From Natronosalvus caseinilyticus (lineage in GTDB: Archaea; Halobacteriota; Halobacteria; Halobacteriales; Natrialbaceae), in the NCBI RefSeq assembly GCF_017357105.1, contig NZ_CP071596.1, positions 3,038,001 to 3,102,000 of the forward strand: a stretch of 64,000 nt of DNA, written 5' to 3'. The translations under genes were made by a program, and so were the position numbers. Shown one piece after another: positions 43,800 to 52,601 of the stretch. Positions within the stretch are counted from its first letter, which is position 1. Each line of letters begins with the position of its first letter. Below the pieces are notes generated by a model. The model saw only the letters and a list, made by a program, of their open reading frames with translations. It was not told the origin of the DNA and searched no databases.

Positions 43800-45482
43800 A
43801 TGTTCGATGCCGAGGATCTCGAGGCGATCCGCAGGGGGAAAGAAACCTGGCACGACGAGCAGGTCGAACCGGTGATCGACCGCTTCGGCGAACGTGAGGA
43901 GACGTTCACGACCGACACTGGCGGCCAGGAGGTCGACCGACTGTACACGCCGGCGGACGTCGCCGACCTCGACTATCAGGAGGACCTGGGCTATCCCGGG
44001 GAAGCACCCTACACCCGCGGCGTCTACTCCACCGGCTACCGGGGTCGGCTGTGGACGATGCGCCAGTACGCCGGCTTCTCGACGCCCGAGGACACCAACG
44101 AGCGATTTCACTACCTGCTCGATCAGGGACAGACCGGGCTCTCGATGGCGTTCGACCTCCCGACCCAGATGGGCTACGATTCGGATGCCGACATGTCCGC
44201 CGGCGAGGTCGGCAAGGCCGGCGTCGCCATCGACTCGCTCGAGGACATGGAGACGGTGTTCGACGGCATCCCGCTCGACGAGGTGTCGACGAGCATGACG
44301 ATCAACGCGCCCGCGTCGGTCCTGCTGGCGATGTACATCGCCGTAGGAGACCGCCAGGGCGTCGACCGCGCCGAACTCAGGGGAACCATCCAGAACGACC
44401 TCCTCAAGGAGTACATCGCCCGGAACACCTACATCTACCCGCCCGAGCCGTCGATGCGGATCATCACGGACATCTTCGAATTCTGCGCCGGGGAAGTGCC
44501 CAAGTTCAACACCATCTCCATCTCGGGCTATCACATCCGCGAGGCTGGCTCGACCGCCGCCCAGGAACTCGCCTTCACGCTGGGCAACGGCCTCGAGTAC
44601 GTCGAGGCCGCCATCGACGCCGGGCTGGACGTCGACGACTTCGCCCCGCAGCTCTCCTTCTTCTTCAACGGGCACAACAACATCTTCGAGGAGGTCGCGA
44701 AGTTCCGTGCCGCGCGGCGAATGTGGCACGACATGATGGACGAACGCTTCGACGCGCAAAATTCCAAGTCGAAACAGCTTAAGTTCCACACCCAGACGGC
44801 GGGCTCGATGCTCACCGCCCAGCAGATCGAGAACAACGTCGTCCGGGTGGCCTTCCAGGCGCTGGCGGCAGTCCTTGGGGGAACGCAAAGCCTCCACACC
44901 AACGGGAAAGACGAGGCACTGGCTCTGCCGACCGAGAAGTCCGTCCGGACCGCCCTGCGTACCCAGCAAATCCTCGCTCACGAATCCGGCGCGGCAGACA
45001 CTGTCGACCCGCTCGCAGGCAGTTACTACGTCGAGCACCTCACCGACGAGGTCGAAACCGAGGCCTACGACCTCCTCGAGGAGGTCGACGAGCGCGGCGG
45101 AATGCGGCGAGCGATCGAACAGCAGTGGGTCCAGCGCCAGATCCAGGACACCGCGTTCGACCGCCAGCGCGAGATCGAAGACGGCGAGCGCATCATCGTC
45201 GGCGTCAACGAGTTCGAGGTCGACGAAGACCCCGAGATGGACGTCCAGGAGGTCACCGAAGAGGACGAACGGCGCCAGATCCGAAGCCTCGAGTCCGTCC
45301 GCGAGGAGCGAGACGAGGAGGCCGTCGAGGCGGCGCTCGAGGCCCTGCGGGAGGCCGCGCGGGGCGACGACAATCTCATGCCGGTCATCGTCGACGCGGT
45401 CAAGGCGTACGCGACGGTGGGAGAGATCTGTAACGTCTTTCGCGAGGAGTTCGGGGAGTACACGCCGGGGAGCGCGGTGTAA
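43800..45482 (+). CDS. Methylmalonyl-CoA mutase, large (catalytic) subunit
   Basis: 560 residues, the barrel subunit without the B12-binding domain, as in haloarchaeal split mutases. It converts (R)-methylmalonyl-CoA to succinyl-CoA with adenosylcobalamin supplied by a partner subunit encoded elsewhere. [77 protein letters not shown] and [19 protein letters not shown] are all recognisable substrate-site segments. Epimerase is 1.4 kb downstream. The start ATG at 43800 follows a 90-base gap after the FNT gene. Confidence 0.94.
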   Translation: MFDAEDLEAIRRGKETWHDEQVEPVIDRFGEREETFTTDTGGQEVDRLYTPADVADLDYQEDLGYPGEAPYTRGVYSTGYRGRLWTMRQYAGFSTPEDTNERFHYLLDQGQTGLSMAFDLPTQMGYDSDADMSAGEVGKAGVAIDSLEDMETVFDGIPLDEVSTSMTINAPASVLLAMYIAVGDRQGVDRAELRGTIQNDLLKEYIARNTYIYPPEPSMRIITDIFEFCAGEVPKFNTISISGYHIREAGSTAAQELAFTLGNGLEYVEAAIDAGLDVDDFAPQLSFFFNGHNNIFEEVAKFRAARRMWHDMMDERFDAQNSKSKQLKFHTQTAGSMLTAQQIENNVVRVAFQALAAVLGGTQSLHTNGKDEALALPTEKSVRTALRTQQILAHESGAADTVDPLAGSYYVEHLTDEVETEAYDLLEEVDERGGMRRAIEQQWVQRQIQDTAFDRQREIEDGERIIVGVNEFEVDEDPEMDVQEVTEEDERRQIRSLESVREERDEEAVEAALEALREAARGDDNLMPVIVDAVKAYATVGEICNVFREEFGEYTPGSAV

Positions 45483-45573
45483 TTCGAACACCGGCTACCT
45501 GTAACAAGCACACGACCGCCGGGCCGGCGAGTCGAAGCCCCCGTTTCTTAACCCGTAGCGGTGACCGGCTACC

Positions 45574-46425
45574 ATGTCACGACTGACCATCGACTCGACC
45601 GTTTCGGCCGCCGATGCGTCGATCCCCGCACTCGGCTTCGGCACCGCCCGGATCACCGGCGAGGACTGCGCACAGGCCGTCGAGTGGGCCCTCGAGGCCG
45701 GCTACCGCCACCTCGACACGGCGACGATGTACGACAACGAATCGGCCGTCGGCGACGGCCTCGAGCGCGCGGAGGTCCCCCGAGACGAGGTGTTCGTCGT
45801 CACGAAGATCGATCCCGAGGACGCGGCCTTCGACGACGTGATCGAGTCCGCACGGGGGAGTTGTGACCGACTGGGGATCGAGACGATCGACCTCCTGCTG
45901 TTGCACGCGCCGAGCGACGAGGTGCCCCTCGAGATTACCCTCGACGCGATGAACCACCTCCAGGACGAGGGCGTCGTCGACCACATCGGTGTCAGCAACT
46001 TCTCGGTCCCGGAACTCGAGGAGGCCGTCGACCGGTCGGAGACGCCCATCGTCACGAACCAGGTGAAGTACAATCCGTACACCCGGCAGGACGCGCTGCT
46101 CGAGTACTGTCTCGAGGCGGACGTCTCGCTCACGGCTTACTCGCCGCTGGCGAGGGGAGACGTCGCCGACGACGAGCGCCTCGAGTCCATCGGCGAGCGA
46201 CACGGCAAGTCGGCGGCGCAGGTGGCGCTGCGCTGGCTGCTTCAGCAGCCGTCGGTGGTCGCGATTCCGAAGGCGGCGAGTCGCGAGCACGTGGAAGCGA
46301 ACGCCGACTGCTTCGACGTCGAACTCTCCGAGGAGGAGATGCGCGAGGTGTTCGAGATTTCGGGAGAGTCGCCGGCGTTCGCGCTCGAGGACGAGGGCGG
46401 AGGTGGGGACGCCGGCGGGTCGTAA
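45574..46425 (+). CDS. Aldo/keto reductase
   Basis: 283 residues with the catalytic tetrad Asp48 and Tyr53 (HLDTATMYDNE), Lys78 (VVTKID) and His111 (LLLLHAP), and the NADPH end SVVAIPKAASREHVEANAD. It is a paralogue of the AKR at 26342, about half identical by eye in the landmark segments. Substrate unknown. The C-terminus is a Gly-rich acidic tail (EDEGGGGDAGGS). Confidence 0.92.
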   Translation: MSRLTIDSTVSAADASIPALGFGTARITGEDCAQAVEWALEAGYRHLDTATMYDNESAVGDGLERAEVPRDEVFVVTKIDPEDAAFDDVIESARGSCDRLGIETIDLLLLHAPSDEVPLEITLDAMNHLQDEGVVDHIGVSNFSVPELEEAVDRSETPIVTNQVKYNPYTRQDALLEYCLEADVSLTAYSPLARGDVADDERLESIGERHGKSAAQVALRWLLQQPSVVAIPKAASREHVEANADCFDVELSEEEMREVFEISGESPAFALEDEGGGGDAGGS

Positions 46426-46468
46426 TCGGAGTGTCCCGTCCGAGTGAGGGTGTGAGGAACCGGTACCG

Positions 46469-46783
46469 TCACCGAAGCCGAACGGCCGTCCCGTAGGCCA
46501 TGACCTCCGAGCCACCATCGGTAATCTGGGAGGTCTCGAGGCGGACGTTGACGACCGCGTCGGCACCCATGCGCTCGGCGTCGGCTTCCATGCGGTCGAC
46601 GGCCTCGTCGCGCGCTTTCGAGAGCAGTTCGGAGTAGGCCTTGAGCTCGCCGCCGAAGATGTTGCGAATCCACTGGGTGATGTCGCGGCCGACGTTTCTG
46701 GCTTCCACGGTGTTTCCGCGGGCCACGCCGAGGATTTCGTCTATTTCGCCGTCTGGAACGGTTTCGGTGGTGGTGATTTGCAT
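46469..46783 (-). CDS. YbjQ/UPF0145-family protein
   Basis: 104 residues matching YbjQ (UPF0145), a small beta-rich pentameric or decameric protein of unknown function. TTTETVPDGEIDEILGVARGNTVEARN, then IFGGELKAYSELLSKARDEAVDRMEADAERMGADAVVNVRLETS and a late SEVMAYGTAV. The ATG at 46783 is chosen; the frame is open upstream but lacks family sequence. Confidence 0.88.
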   Translation of the reverse strand: MQITTTETVPDGEIDEILGVARGNTVEARNVGRDITQWIRNIFGGELKAYSELLSKARDEAVDRMEADAERMGADAVVNVRLETSQITDGGSEVMAYGTAVRLR

Positions 46784-46937
46784 TCGCTCGAGTATCTGTT
46801 GTTTCTCTACTAACACCTTTGGATTCGATCCTCTCGCGTTCGCGATGGATTGGTCGTCGCGGCGTCTGCACGGCAATTTCGTAGACCGCAACTCGAGCGC
46901 AACACTGACGACGCTGGTCGATTCATCTCGAGGCATG

Positions 46938-47321
46938 ATGCGCTTCGACCACGCAGGAATCGCGACCGAAGACGCCCAGGCGCTGGCCAACCTGTACGCC
47001 GAGCTCTTCGACGTCGAAATCGTCCACGAGGAGACGTTCGACGGGATGACCGTCGTCTTCCTCGCGTTCGAGAACGGCTACTTCGAGTTGCTCGAGCCCC
47101 AGGAGGAGGGCACCATCGCGACGTACCTCGAGCGAAACGGCCCCGGAATCCACCACCTCGCGGTCGAGACCGATGACGCGGCGGCGGCCCTCGAACGCGC
47201 TCGGGACCTCGGCATCGAGTGTATCGACGACGAACCGCGGCCCGGCGCCTGGGGCCACGACGTGGCGTTTCTGCATCCTCGGGATACGGGCGGCATCTTG
47301 CTCGAGTTCGTCGAGCACTGA
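46938..47321 (+). CDS. mce: Methylmalonyl-CoA epimerase
   Basis: 127 residues of the VOC fold. RFDHAGIATEDAQALANLY starts with the metal-ligand His, GNGPGIHHLAVET-like segment (here RNGPGIHHLAVETDD) carries the second His, and the C-terminal FLHPRDTGGILLEFVEH the metal-ligand Glu. It interconverts the (S) and (R) forms of methylmalonyl-CoA, feeding the mutase 1.5 kb upstream. Two adjacent ATGs (46935 and 46938) make the first residue uncertain by one. Confidence 0.9.
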   Translation: MRFDHAGIATEDAQALANLYAELFDVEIVHEETFDGMTVVFLAFENGYFELLEPQEEGTIATYLERNGPGIHHLAVETDDAAAALERARDLGIECIDDEPRPGAWGHDVAFLHPRDTGGILLEFVEH

Positions 47322-47358
47322 TCGAGATCGTTTCCTCGCTCCTGTCGTCTCCACCCTA

Positions 47359-47997
47359 TCAGTCGCCCGAATTCGTATCGTTCTCCATACCGCCACCATC
47401 CTCCTCGTTGCTCGCGGGCGGCCACTCGAGGCTCAGAACGGTCCGGGGATCCGCGAACGATTGGTGGACCAATCTGAACGCGTCGGGGCGAACGCCGGCG
47501 TCGGCAAACGTAACCGACAGGCAGTAGCTCACGGCGCCGACGCACTGGATGCAGGCCTCGTCGACCGGTTGGCCGGGACGGAGACGGACGGCCAGTTCGG
47601 TCGTGCTCCGGTCCAGGTGTCTGTCGCCATCGCTGTCGTCATCGTCGGCCTGATCACCCCCATCGTCCTCGGTATCGTCGCCACCGCGCTCGCGAACGGC
47701 CGCCGACTCGAGGACGACCTCGTGACAGGGCGACGGCGTCTGGAGTGCGGACTCAACTTGCAATCCATCCTCGAGCAACCGCACCGCTGGATAGGCGCCT
47801 GTCCCGTCACTCAGACAGTCGCCCTCGAGCGTCTCAATGTCGATGTCGACCTCGACCGAGTCCGACAGGTCTTCGTTCTGACCGCCGGAATCATCCCCGT
47901 CCTGATCTCGAGACTCGCACTCACCGTCGCTGGCACCCACTACGCCGGTGGCCGCACCCGCGCTCCCCAGGCCGGCCAGCAGTGTTCGACGTCGCAT
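47359..47997 (-). CDS. Exported acidic protein with a Tat-type signal
   Basis: 212 residues. MRRRTLLAGLGSAGAATGVVGASDG is a short twin-arginine-like export signal without a lipobox Cys. The mature part is Asp/Glu-rich with tracts such as GGDDTEDDGGDQADDDDSDG, and paired cysteines (PSPCHEVV, ACIQCVGAVSYC) that could form disulphides outside the cell. I do not recognise a domain. It lies convergent with the epimerase and upstream of the HAD gene on its strand side. Confidence 0.72.
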   Translation of the reverse strand: MRRRTLLAGLGSAGAATGVVGASDGECESRDQDGDDSGGQNEDLSDSVEVDIDIETLEGDCLSDGTGAYPAVRLLEDGLQVESALQTPSPCHEVVLESAAVRERGGDDTEDDGGDQADDDDSDGDRHLDRSTTELAVRLRPGQPVDEACIQCVGAVSYCLSVTFADAGVRPDAFRLVHQSFADPRTVLSLEWPPASNEEDGGGMENDTNSGD

Positions 47998-48066
47998 ACG
48001 ATCACGTCACGACGCGAGCGAAAACCACTTTTTCACGGTCTCGAGACGGTCCGTCCCATCGACCGG

Positions 48067-49347
48067 TCAGCGCTCGAGGCGGGCGAACCGGTTGAGCGCG
48101 TACACCGTCCGCAGGACGTCGACGCTCTTGCCGCGGTCGAAGACGAGTTCGTCCGACCCGAGGACGTGCTCGAGGACGTCCTCCGAGGCGTGCTCCGGCG
48201 CGGCGGCGATGCCGGCGTCGTTTCTCGCGACCCACTCCATCACGCGCAGGTCGCTCTTCGAGTCGCCCATGACGAGCGCGAACGGGTCCTCGACGTCCAG
48301 GACCGAGAGCGCGCGCTCGACGCCGGCGACCTTGTCGAGTTCGAGACTACCGATCTCGGCCGCGTCGGCTTCGTAGTAGGCGACGTCGATGCGCTCGAAG
48401 ACGTCCACGAGTACGTTGGGCACGCTCGAACGGTCGACGTCGGGATAGGCGCCGCCTTGCTCGAGGACGCCCCTGACCTCGGGATCCTCGGCGGCGTAGA
48501 ACGCGCGGGCGTAGTCGGCCGGCTCGGTGGCGCCTTCGTCGCCCGCTTCGGACGTGTCGTCCCCGTTCCAGTCCACCGCCTCGGCGACGGCACCGCCCAG
48601 CAGGTCGATCACGTACACGAGTGCATCGTCGATGATCTCGCGGGCCCGACTCGAGCCGGTCTCGTAGTTCGGTTTCATCGTCACGTTGAACTCGTTGCCC
48701 TGCAGGTGACATCCCCGGCGGAGGTCCTCGGGGGCGTCGGGGAGGACGCGCGCGCGAACGTCGTCGAACACGTCGCGAATCTCCGCGTCGAGGTCCTCGT
48801 AGAGCAGTTGTTTGGTGTCGGCACCGTGGCCCGGCGTGAAGACGCCGTTGCCCGTCTCGTAGACGATCGAGAGATTTCCCGAGTGGACGATCTCGCTGCC
48901 CAACCCCTGGATAGCGAACCCCTTGACGTTCTCGAGGGTCTGGCCGGTGCAGATGACGATGGGGAGTCCCGCCTCGTGAAACTCCGTGAGCACGTGGAGA
49001 GTGTCGCGCGGAATCTCGTTGTCCGTGCCGCCCGCGGACCGAAGCGTCTCGTCGACGTCGAGCACGAGGACGTTCACCGCCCGGCCGTACTTCGCTTCGA
49101 GGTCGAGCGCCGTGAACGCCTGGTCGCGCGTGGTTCGCGCGGCGACTTCGGCGAGTGTCTCCCCGGCGGCGAACGACGAGCGAATCTCGTCTTTGCGGGA
49201 CTCGAGTTCCTCGCTCGCGTCCTGCCAGTGCTCGAGGGCCACCCTGGAGTCGATTGGCGGGAAGACGTCGACGAACTCCTGGTACTCACGGAGCGTCTTC
49301 GTGTCGAACTCGTCGTATAGCCGGTAGACGAGGTCGTAGCGTTCCAT
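48067..49347 (-). CDS. HAD-superfamily phosphatase (Cof/SPP-like)
   Basis: 426 residues. An N-terminal helical extension of about 90 residues precedes motif I, VLVLDVDETLRSAGG (Asp97 and Asp99), motif II ICTGQTLENV, and the late ALVMGDSKSDLRVMEWVARND (motif IV). The cap between is beta-rich and acidic. Such enzymes dephosphorylate sugar phosphates or nucleotides; substrate not readable. The N-terminal extension is unusual. It is followed downstream by the exported protein. Confidence 0.88.
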   Translation of the reverse strand: MERYDLVYRLYDEFDTKTLREYQEFVDVFPPIDSRVALEHWQDASEELESRKDEIRSSFAAGETLAEVAARTTRDQAFTALDLEAKYGRAVNVLVLDVDETLRSAGGTDNEIPRDTLHVLTEFHEAGLPIVICTGQTLENVKGFAIQGLGSEIVHSGNLSIVYETGNGVFTPGHGADTKQLLYEDLDAEIRDVFDDVRARVLPDAPEDLRRGCHLQGNEFNVTMKPNYETGSSRAREIIDDALVYVIDLLGGAVAEAVDWNGDDTSEAGDEGATEPADYARAFYAAEDPEVRGVLEQGGAYPDVDRSSVPNVLVDVFERIDVAYYEADAAEIGSLELDKVAGVERALSVLDVEDPFALVMGDSKSDLRVMEWVARNDAGIAAAPEHASEDVLEHVLGSDELVFDRGKSVDVLRTVYALNRFARLER

Positions 49348-49438
49348 GAAGGTAATTGACGTGGTGGCGGGTTAATCGTTTCCGCTGGTGCGATAGTAAC
49401 CACCTCTCGGCAGTGAACGCGATCTTTACTCGAAATAG

Positions 49439-49449
49439 AATAAACTTTT
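49439..49449 (+). promoter_or_regulatory. TATA region of the gdh-gfcR operon
   Basis: AATAAACTTTT lies 26-36 bases before the ATG at 49475. Confidence 0.55.
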
Positions 49450-49474
49450 AGTCGTCGGGGAACGAGGGATCGGT

Positions 49475-50542
49475 ATGAAAACGATCGCAGTCGAGCCGGG
49501 CTCGGGCGAGCCAGTGATGCTCGAGAAGCCGGTTCCCGACCCGGCTGACGGCGAAGCCCTCGTTCGAACGCTCCGCGTCGGCGTCGACGGGACCGACCAC
49601 GAGGTCATCGCGGGTGAGCACGGCGGCGTCCCCGAGGGCGAAGATCACCTCGTACTGGGCCACGAGGCCGTCGGCGTCGTCGAGGACGCAAACGGGACTG
49701 ACCTCGAGGAGGGCCAGATCGTCGTCCCGACGGTTCGACGGCCGCCGAACGGGTCGAATCGCTACTTCGAGTCGGGCTATCCCGATATGGCACCCGAGGG
49801 CGAGTACCACGAGTGCGGCATCGTCGGTGCCCACGGGTTCATGGCGGAGTACTTCACCAGCCCGGCCCAGTACCTGATTCCGATCCCGGAAGAACTGGCG
49901 CCGATCGGCTTCCTCGTCGAACCGATCACCATCTCCGAGAAGGCCATCGAACACGCCGCCGCCAGTCGGTCGGCGTTCGACTGGCAACCCGAGTCCGCGA
50001 TGGTCCTCGGCAATGGCTCGCTCGGCCTCCTGACCGTCGCCATGCTCGCGGAAACCCTCGAGTTCGATCGCACGTACTGCCTCGGCCGGCGTGATCGGCC
50101 GGACCCGACGATCGACATCGTCGAGTCCCTCGGCGCGACGTACGTGGACTCGCGGGAGACGCCGGTGTCCAAGGTTCCCGAAGCGTACGAGGGGATGGAC
50201 TTCATCTACGAGGCGACCGGCTACGCCCCCCACGCGTTCGAGACGATCGAGGCGCTCGCGCCCAACGGCGTCGGTGCCCTGCTCGGCGTTCCCTCGAGCT
50301 GGACGTTCGAGATCGACGGCGGCGCGCTCCACGAGGAGTTCGTGCTCCACAACAAGGCACTGGTCGGGAGCGTCAACGCCAACCGCGGCCACTTCGAGGC
50401 CGCCATCGACACGCTCACGCAGCTGCCGTCGTCGTTCCTGGACGACCTCGTGACCGGGATTTACGACGTCGACGCCTTCGAGGCGGCATTCGTCGACGAC
50501 GACACGACTATAAAAACGGCGGTCGAATTCGATCGTATATGA
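49475..50542 (+). CDS. gdh: Glucose 1-dehydrogenase
   Basis: 355 residues, a zinc-type medium-chain dehydrogenase, close in length to Haloferax mediterranei glucose dehydrogenase (357). It oxidises glucose to gluconolactone with NAD(P), the first step of the semi-phosphorylative Entner-Doudoroff pathway of haloarchaea. VGVDGTDHEVIAGEHG, DHLVLGHEAVGVVED, ECGIVGAHGFMAEYF (catalytic region) and the cofactor turn VLGNGSLGLLTVAM are visible. Its TGA overlaps the next gene's start by four bases. Confidence 0.93.
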   Translation: MKTIAVEPGSGEPVMLEKPVPDPADGEALVRTLRVGVDGTDHEVIAGEHGGVPEGEDHLVLGHEAVGVVEDANGTDLEEGQIVVPTVRRPPNGSNRYFESGYPDMAPEGEYHECGIVGAHGFMAEYFTSPAQYLIPIPEELAPIGFLVEPITISEKAIEHAAASRSAFDWQPESAMVLGNGSLGLLTVAMLAETLEFDRTYCLGRRDRPDPTIDIVESLGATYVDSRETPVSKVPEAYEGMDFIYEATGYAPHAFETIEALAPNGVGALLGVPSSWTFEIDGGALHEEFVLHNKALVGSVNANRGHFEAAIDTLTQLPSSFLDDLVTGIYDVDAFEAAFVDDDTTIKTAVEFDRI

Positions 50543-51186
50543 AGAACGTCGACGACCTGATCGAGAGTGCGGCCGACCTCGCCGAGCGCGGCCTCTCGAA
50601 GGGCGAGATCGCAGACGAGTTGAACGTCTCCCGCGAGACGGCGAGCTGGCTGGTCGAACGCAGCGGCACCGCACCGCAACCGTCGGCTCCCGAGACAGCC
50701 GATACCGCCGGATCGGCGGACATCCACGTCGACTGGTCGGCCATCGGTCGGGACTCAAAGCGGATGGGCTACATCGCCAGCGCGATGGCCGATCTGCTCG
50801 CCAAACACGGCGAAGACGTCGATCTGACGATCGGCATCGAGAAGGCAGGCGGCCCCATCGCCGCGCTGGTCGCCCACGAACTCGAGACCGACCTGGGAAC
50901 GTACACGCCGGCGAAACACCAGTGGGAGGAGGGCGACATCGACGAACTCGGCGGAACCTTCTCGCGAAACTTTGCGACGATTCGTGGCCGGGAGTGTTAC
51001 GTCGTCGACGACACGGTCACCAGCGGGACGACCATGCGCGAGACCATCGACGCGATTCGAAAGGAAGGCGGTGAGCCGCTCGCGTGCGTCGTCCTCGCGG
51101 ACAAGCAGGGCGTCGACGAACTCGACGGCGTCCCCGTCTACTCCCTGTTGCAGGTCATCAGCGTCGGGAAAGACGCGGACGAGTGA
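50539..51186 (+). CDS. gfcR: GfcR: HTH-phosphoribosyltransferase regulator of sugar catabolism
   Basis: 215 residues. An N-terminal helix-turn-helix (LIESAADLAERGLSKGEIADELNVSRETASWLV, 7-39) is fused to a phosphoribosyltransferase-like domain with the PRPP loop CYVVDDTVTSGTTMR. In H. volcanii GfcR activates glucose and fructose degradation genes and lies beside glucose dehydrogenase; the same overlap with gdh here (ATGA, 50539-50542) supports the assignment. It was once annotated as an orotate phosphoribosyltransferase homologue; enzymatic activity is not expected. Confidence 0.93.
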   Translation: MKNVDDLIESAADLAERGLSKGEIADELNVSRETASWLVERSGTAPQPSAPETADTAGSADIHVDWSAIGRDSKRMGYIASAMADLLAKHGEDVDLTIGIEKAGGPIAALVAHELETDLGTYTPAKHQWEEGDIDELGGTFSRNFATIRGRECYVVDDTVTSGTTMRETIDAIRKEGGEPLACVVLADKQGVDELDGVPVYSLLQVISVGKDADE

Positions 51187-51248
51187 CTCCTCGCCCGGCG
51201 CTTCGCTTCGTCGTCGAGTAGTCCGTTTTCGACCGACCGTGGGTTCCG

Positions 51249-51269
51249 ATACTATATTTTCTATAGTAT
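51249..51269. repeat. Palindrome ATACTATA-TTTTC-TATAGTAT (type copy 2)
   Basis: Perfect 8-base arms with a TTTTC centre, preceded by G and followed by GGTGGGGTGCG. It lies 62 bases beyond the gfcR stop and 63 before the glutaredoxin ATG. Copy 1 is at 13592-13617; both share GATACTA at the left and TAGTATGGTG at the right. Confidence 0.65.
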
Positions 51270-51332
51270 GGTGGGGTGCGACGCCACCCGTACGGCGCAA
51301 ACGCTTTCCATCCCACGCCCCTACGAACGCCC

Positions 51333-51680
51333 ATGACGTTTCAGCCAGAAAGCAGCCTCGAGCAAGACGAGGTCGACGAGATCGTCGAAACCGCCCTCGA
51401 CGAGAACGACGTCGTCCTCTTCATGAAGGGCAACGAACTCATGCCCCAGTGTGGGTACTCCCAGCGCGCCCTCGAGTTGATCGGCAAGCACCGAAGCGAT
51501 ATCGAGACGGTGGACGTGCTCGAGTCCCTGCCCGAGTTCCGGGAGGCACTCTCGGAACACAGCGGCTGGGAGACGATCCCACAGACCTACGTCGACGGCG
51601 AGTTCGTCGGCGGGTCGGACGTCCTGGCCGAACTCGACGAGCGCGGCGAACTCGAGACGACGCTCCAGGCGAGTCACTGA
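51333..51680 (+). CDS. Monothiol-type glutaredoxin
   Basis: 115 residues. KGNELMPQCGYSQRAL carries a single active-site cysteine (Cys40, CGYS), QTYVDGEFVGGSDVLAEL is the glutathione/gamma-glutamylcysteine-binding region and the cis-proline in ETIPQTY is present. Monothiol Grx transfer iron-sulfur clusters; haloarchaea use gamma-glutamylcysteine instead of glutathione, so this is the likely partner. A long acidic N-terminal helix precedes the fold. Confidence 0.9.
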   Translation: MTFQPESSLEQDEVDEIVETALDENDVVLFMKGNELMPQCGYSQRALELIGKHRSDIETVDVLESLPEFREALSEHSGWETIPQTYVDGEFVGGSDVLAELDERGELETTLQASH

Positions 51681-51851
51681 GCGAGTACCCCGAATCTCGA
51701 CCGACGGGGCCGCCGTCGGCGAGGTCTACAGCGACCTGTTCGCGAACACCCATATGAATTCCAATACGTCACCCGGGGAGATAATAGCAGGTCATATATG
51801 GGGAGCGACCGTACTAGGAACCAGACGACTATCGCCCACCCCCTTCCAGAT

Positions 51852-52436
51852 ATGTCAACAGAGGAATCCAGACACGTGTATCGGCTCCACTCCACGCTCG
51901 AACTCCCGCTCGAGGACCTCGAAGAGCACCTCGAGACGGCGACCTACCCCGACGGCGTCACCGACGTCGAGCTCACCCGCCGAAACAACACTCTCATTCT
52001 CAAAGCCGTCTCCAACGACGAGACGGTCAGCAAGTACACGCCGACGGCCCAGTTGAAAGCCAGCGTCACGGAGAACCGTGTCTACGAAGAGGATCCGGAG
52101 GAACGCCGGCAGAACTCGTTCCGCTGGGACGAAGACGAGGAAGAGGAGATCGAGTCTGAACTCGTCGAGTTCGCGGCGTTCAAGGGCGACCGCGAGACGG
52201 TACTCCAGAACTCGCTCCTCCAGTACGAGATGTTCAAGGTGCTGTGTGACATCGCCCTCCAGACCGAGAAGGGGACGTTGACGGCGATTTCCGAGCGCGA
52301 CGGCGACCTCGAGGCGACCCGGATCGTCGACGGCGAAGCCAGACCCGCCGACGTCGAGGTCGTCGAGGGACCGCGTGAACGCAAGTCGGCCTCGAGTGGG
52401 GTCAACTGGCGGGACAACAAGTTCATTAGCGATTGA
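51852..52436 (+). CDS. DUF7110-like haloarchaeal protein
   Basis: 194 residues without transmembrane helices or catalytic motifs. RLHSTLELPLEDLEEHLETATYPDGVTDVELTRRNNTLILKAVSNDE reads as two strands and helices; the central EDEEEEIESELVEFAAFKGDRETVLQNSLLQYEMFKVLCDIAL is helical. The pattern and position match what I recall of haloarchaeal DUF7110. The ATG at 51852 is used; a further 18 codons upstream are open but unlike the family. Confidence 0.75.
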   Translation: MSTEESRHVYRLHSTLELPLEDLEEHLETATYPDGVTDVELTRRNNTLILKAVSNDETVSKYTPTAQLKASVTENRVYEEDPEERRQNSFRWDEDEEEEIESELVEFAAFKGDRETVLQNSLLQYEMFKVLCDIALQTEKGTLTAISERDGDLEATRIVDGEARPADVEVVEGPRERKSASSGVNWRDNKFISD

Positions 52437-52601
52437 GAATTGAGATAGATAAAGCGAATCGAAACCACTTCTCTCCCTTCTCATCCCGAGCGAAATCACA
52501 GAGGAGAGTGGCTTCGCCGTGTGAGCCCGCAGCAACTCCTGCCGGTCGTCTTTCTTCGCCGAACGATCCCTGACAGCGGAAATTCGCCCGCGAACGGGTG
52601 A

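Noticed and set aside
43791..45491. Minus-strand ORF of 566 codons opposite the mutase gene
   Set aside because: Antisense shadow of the mutase gene; the plus frame has all conserved mutase motifs.
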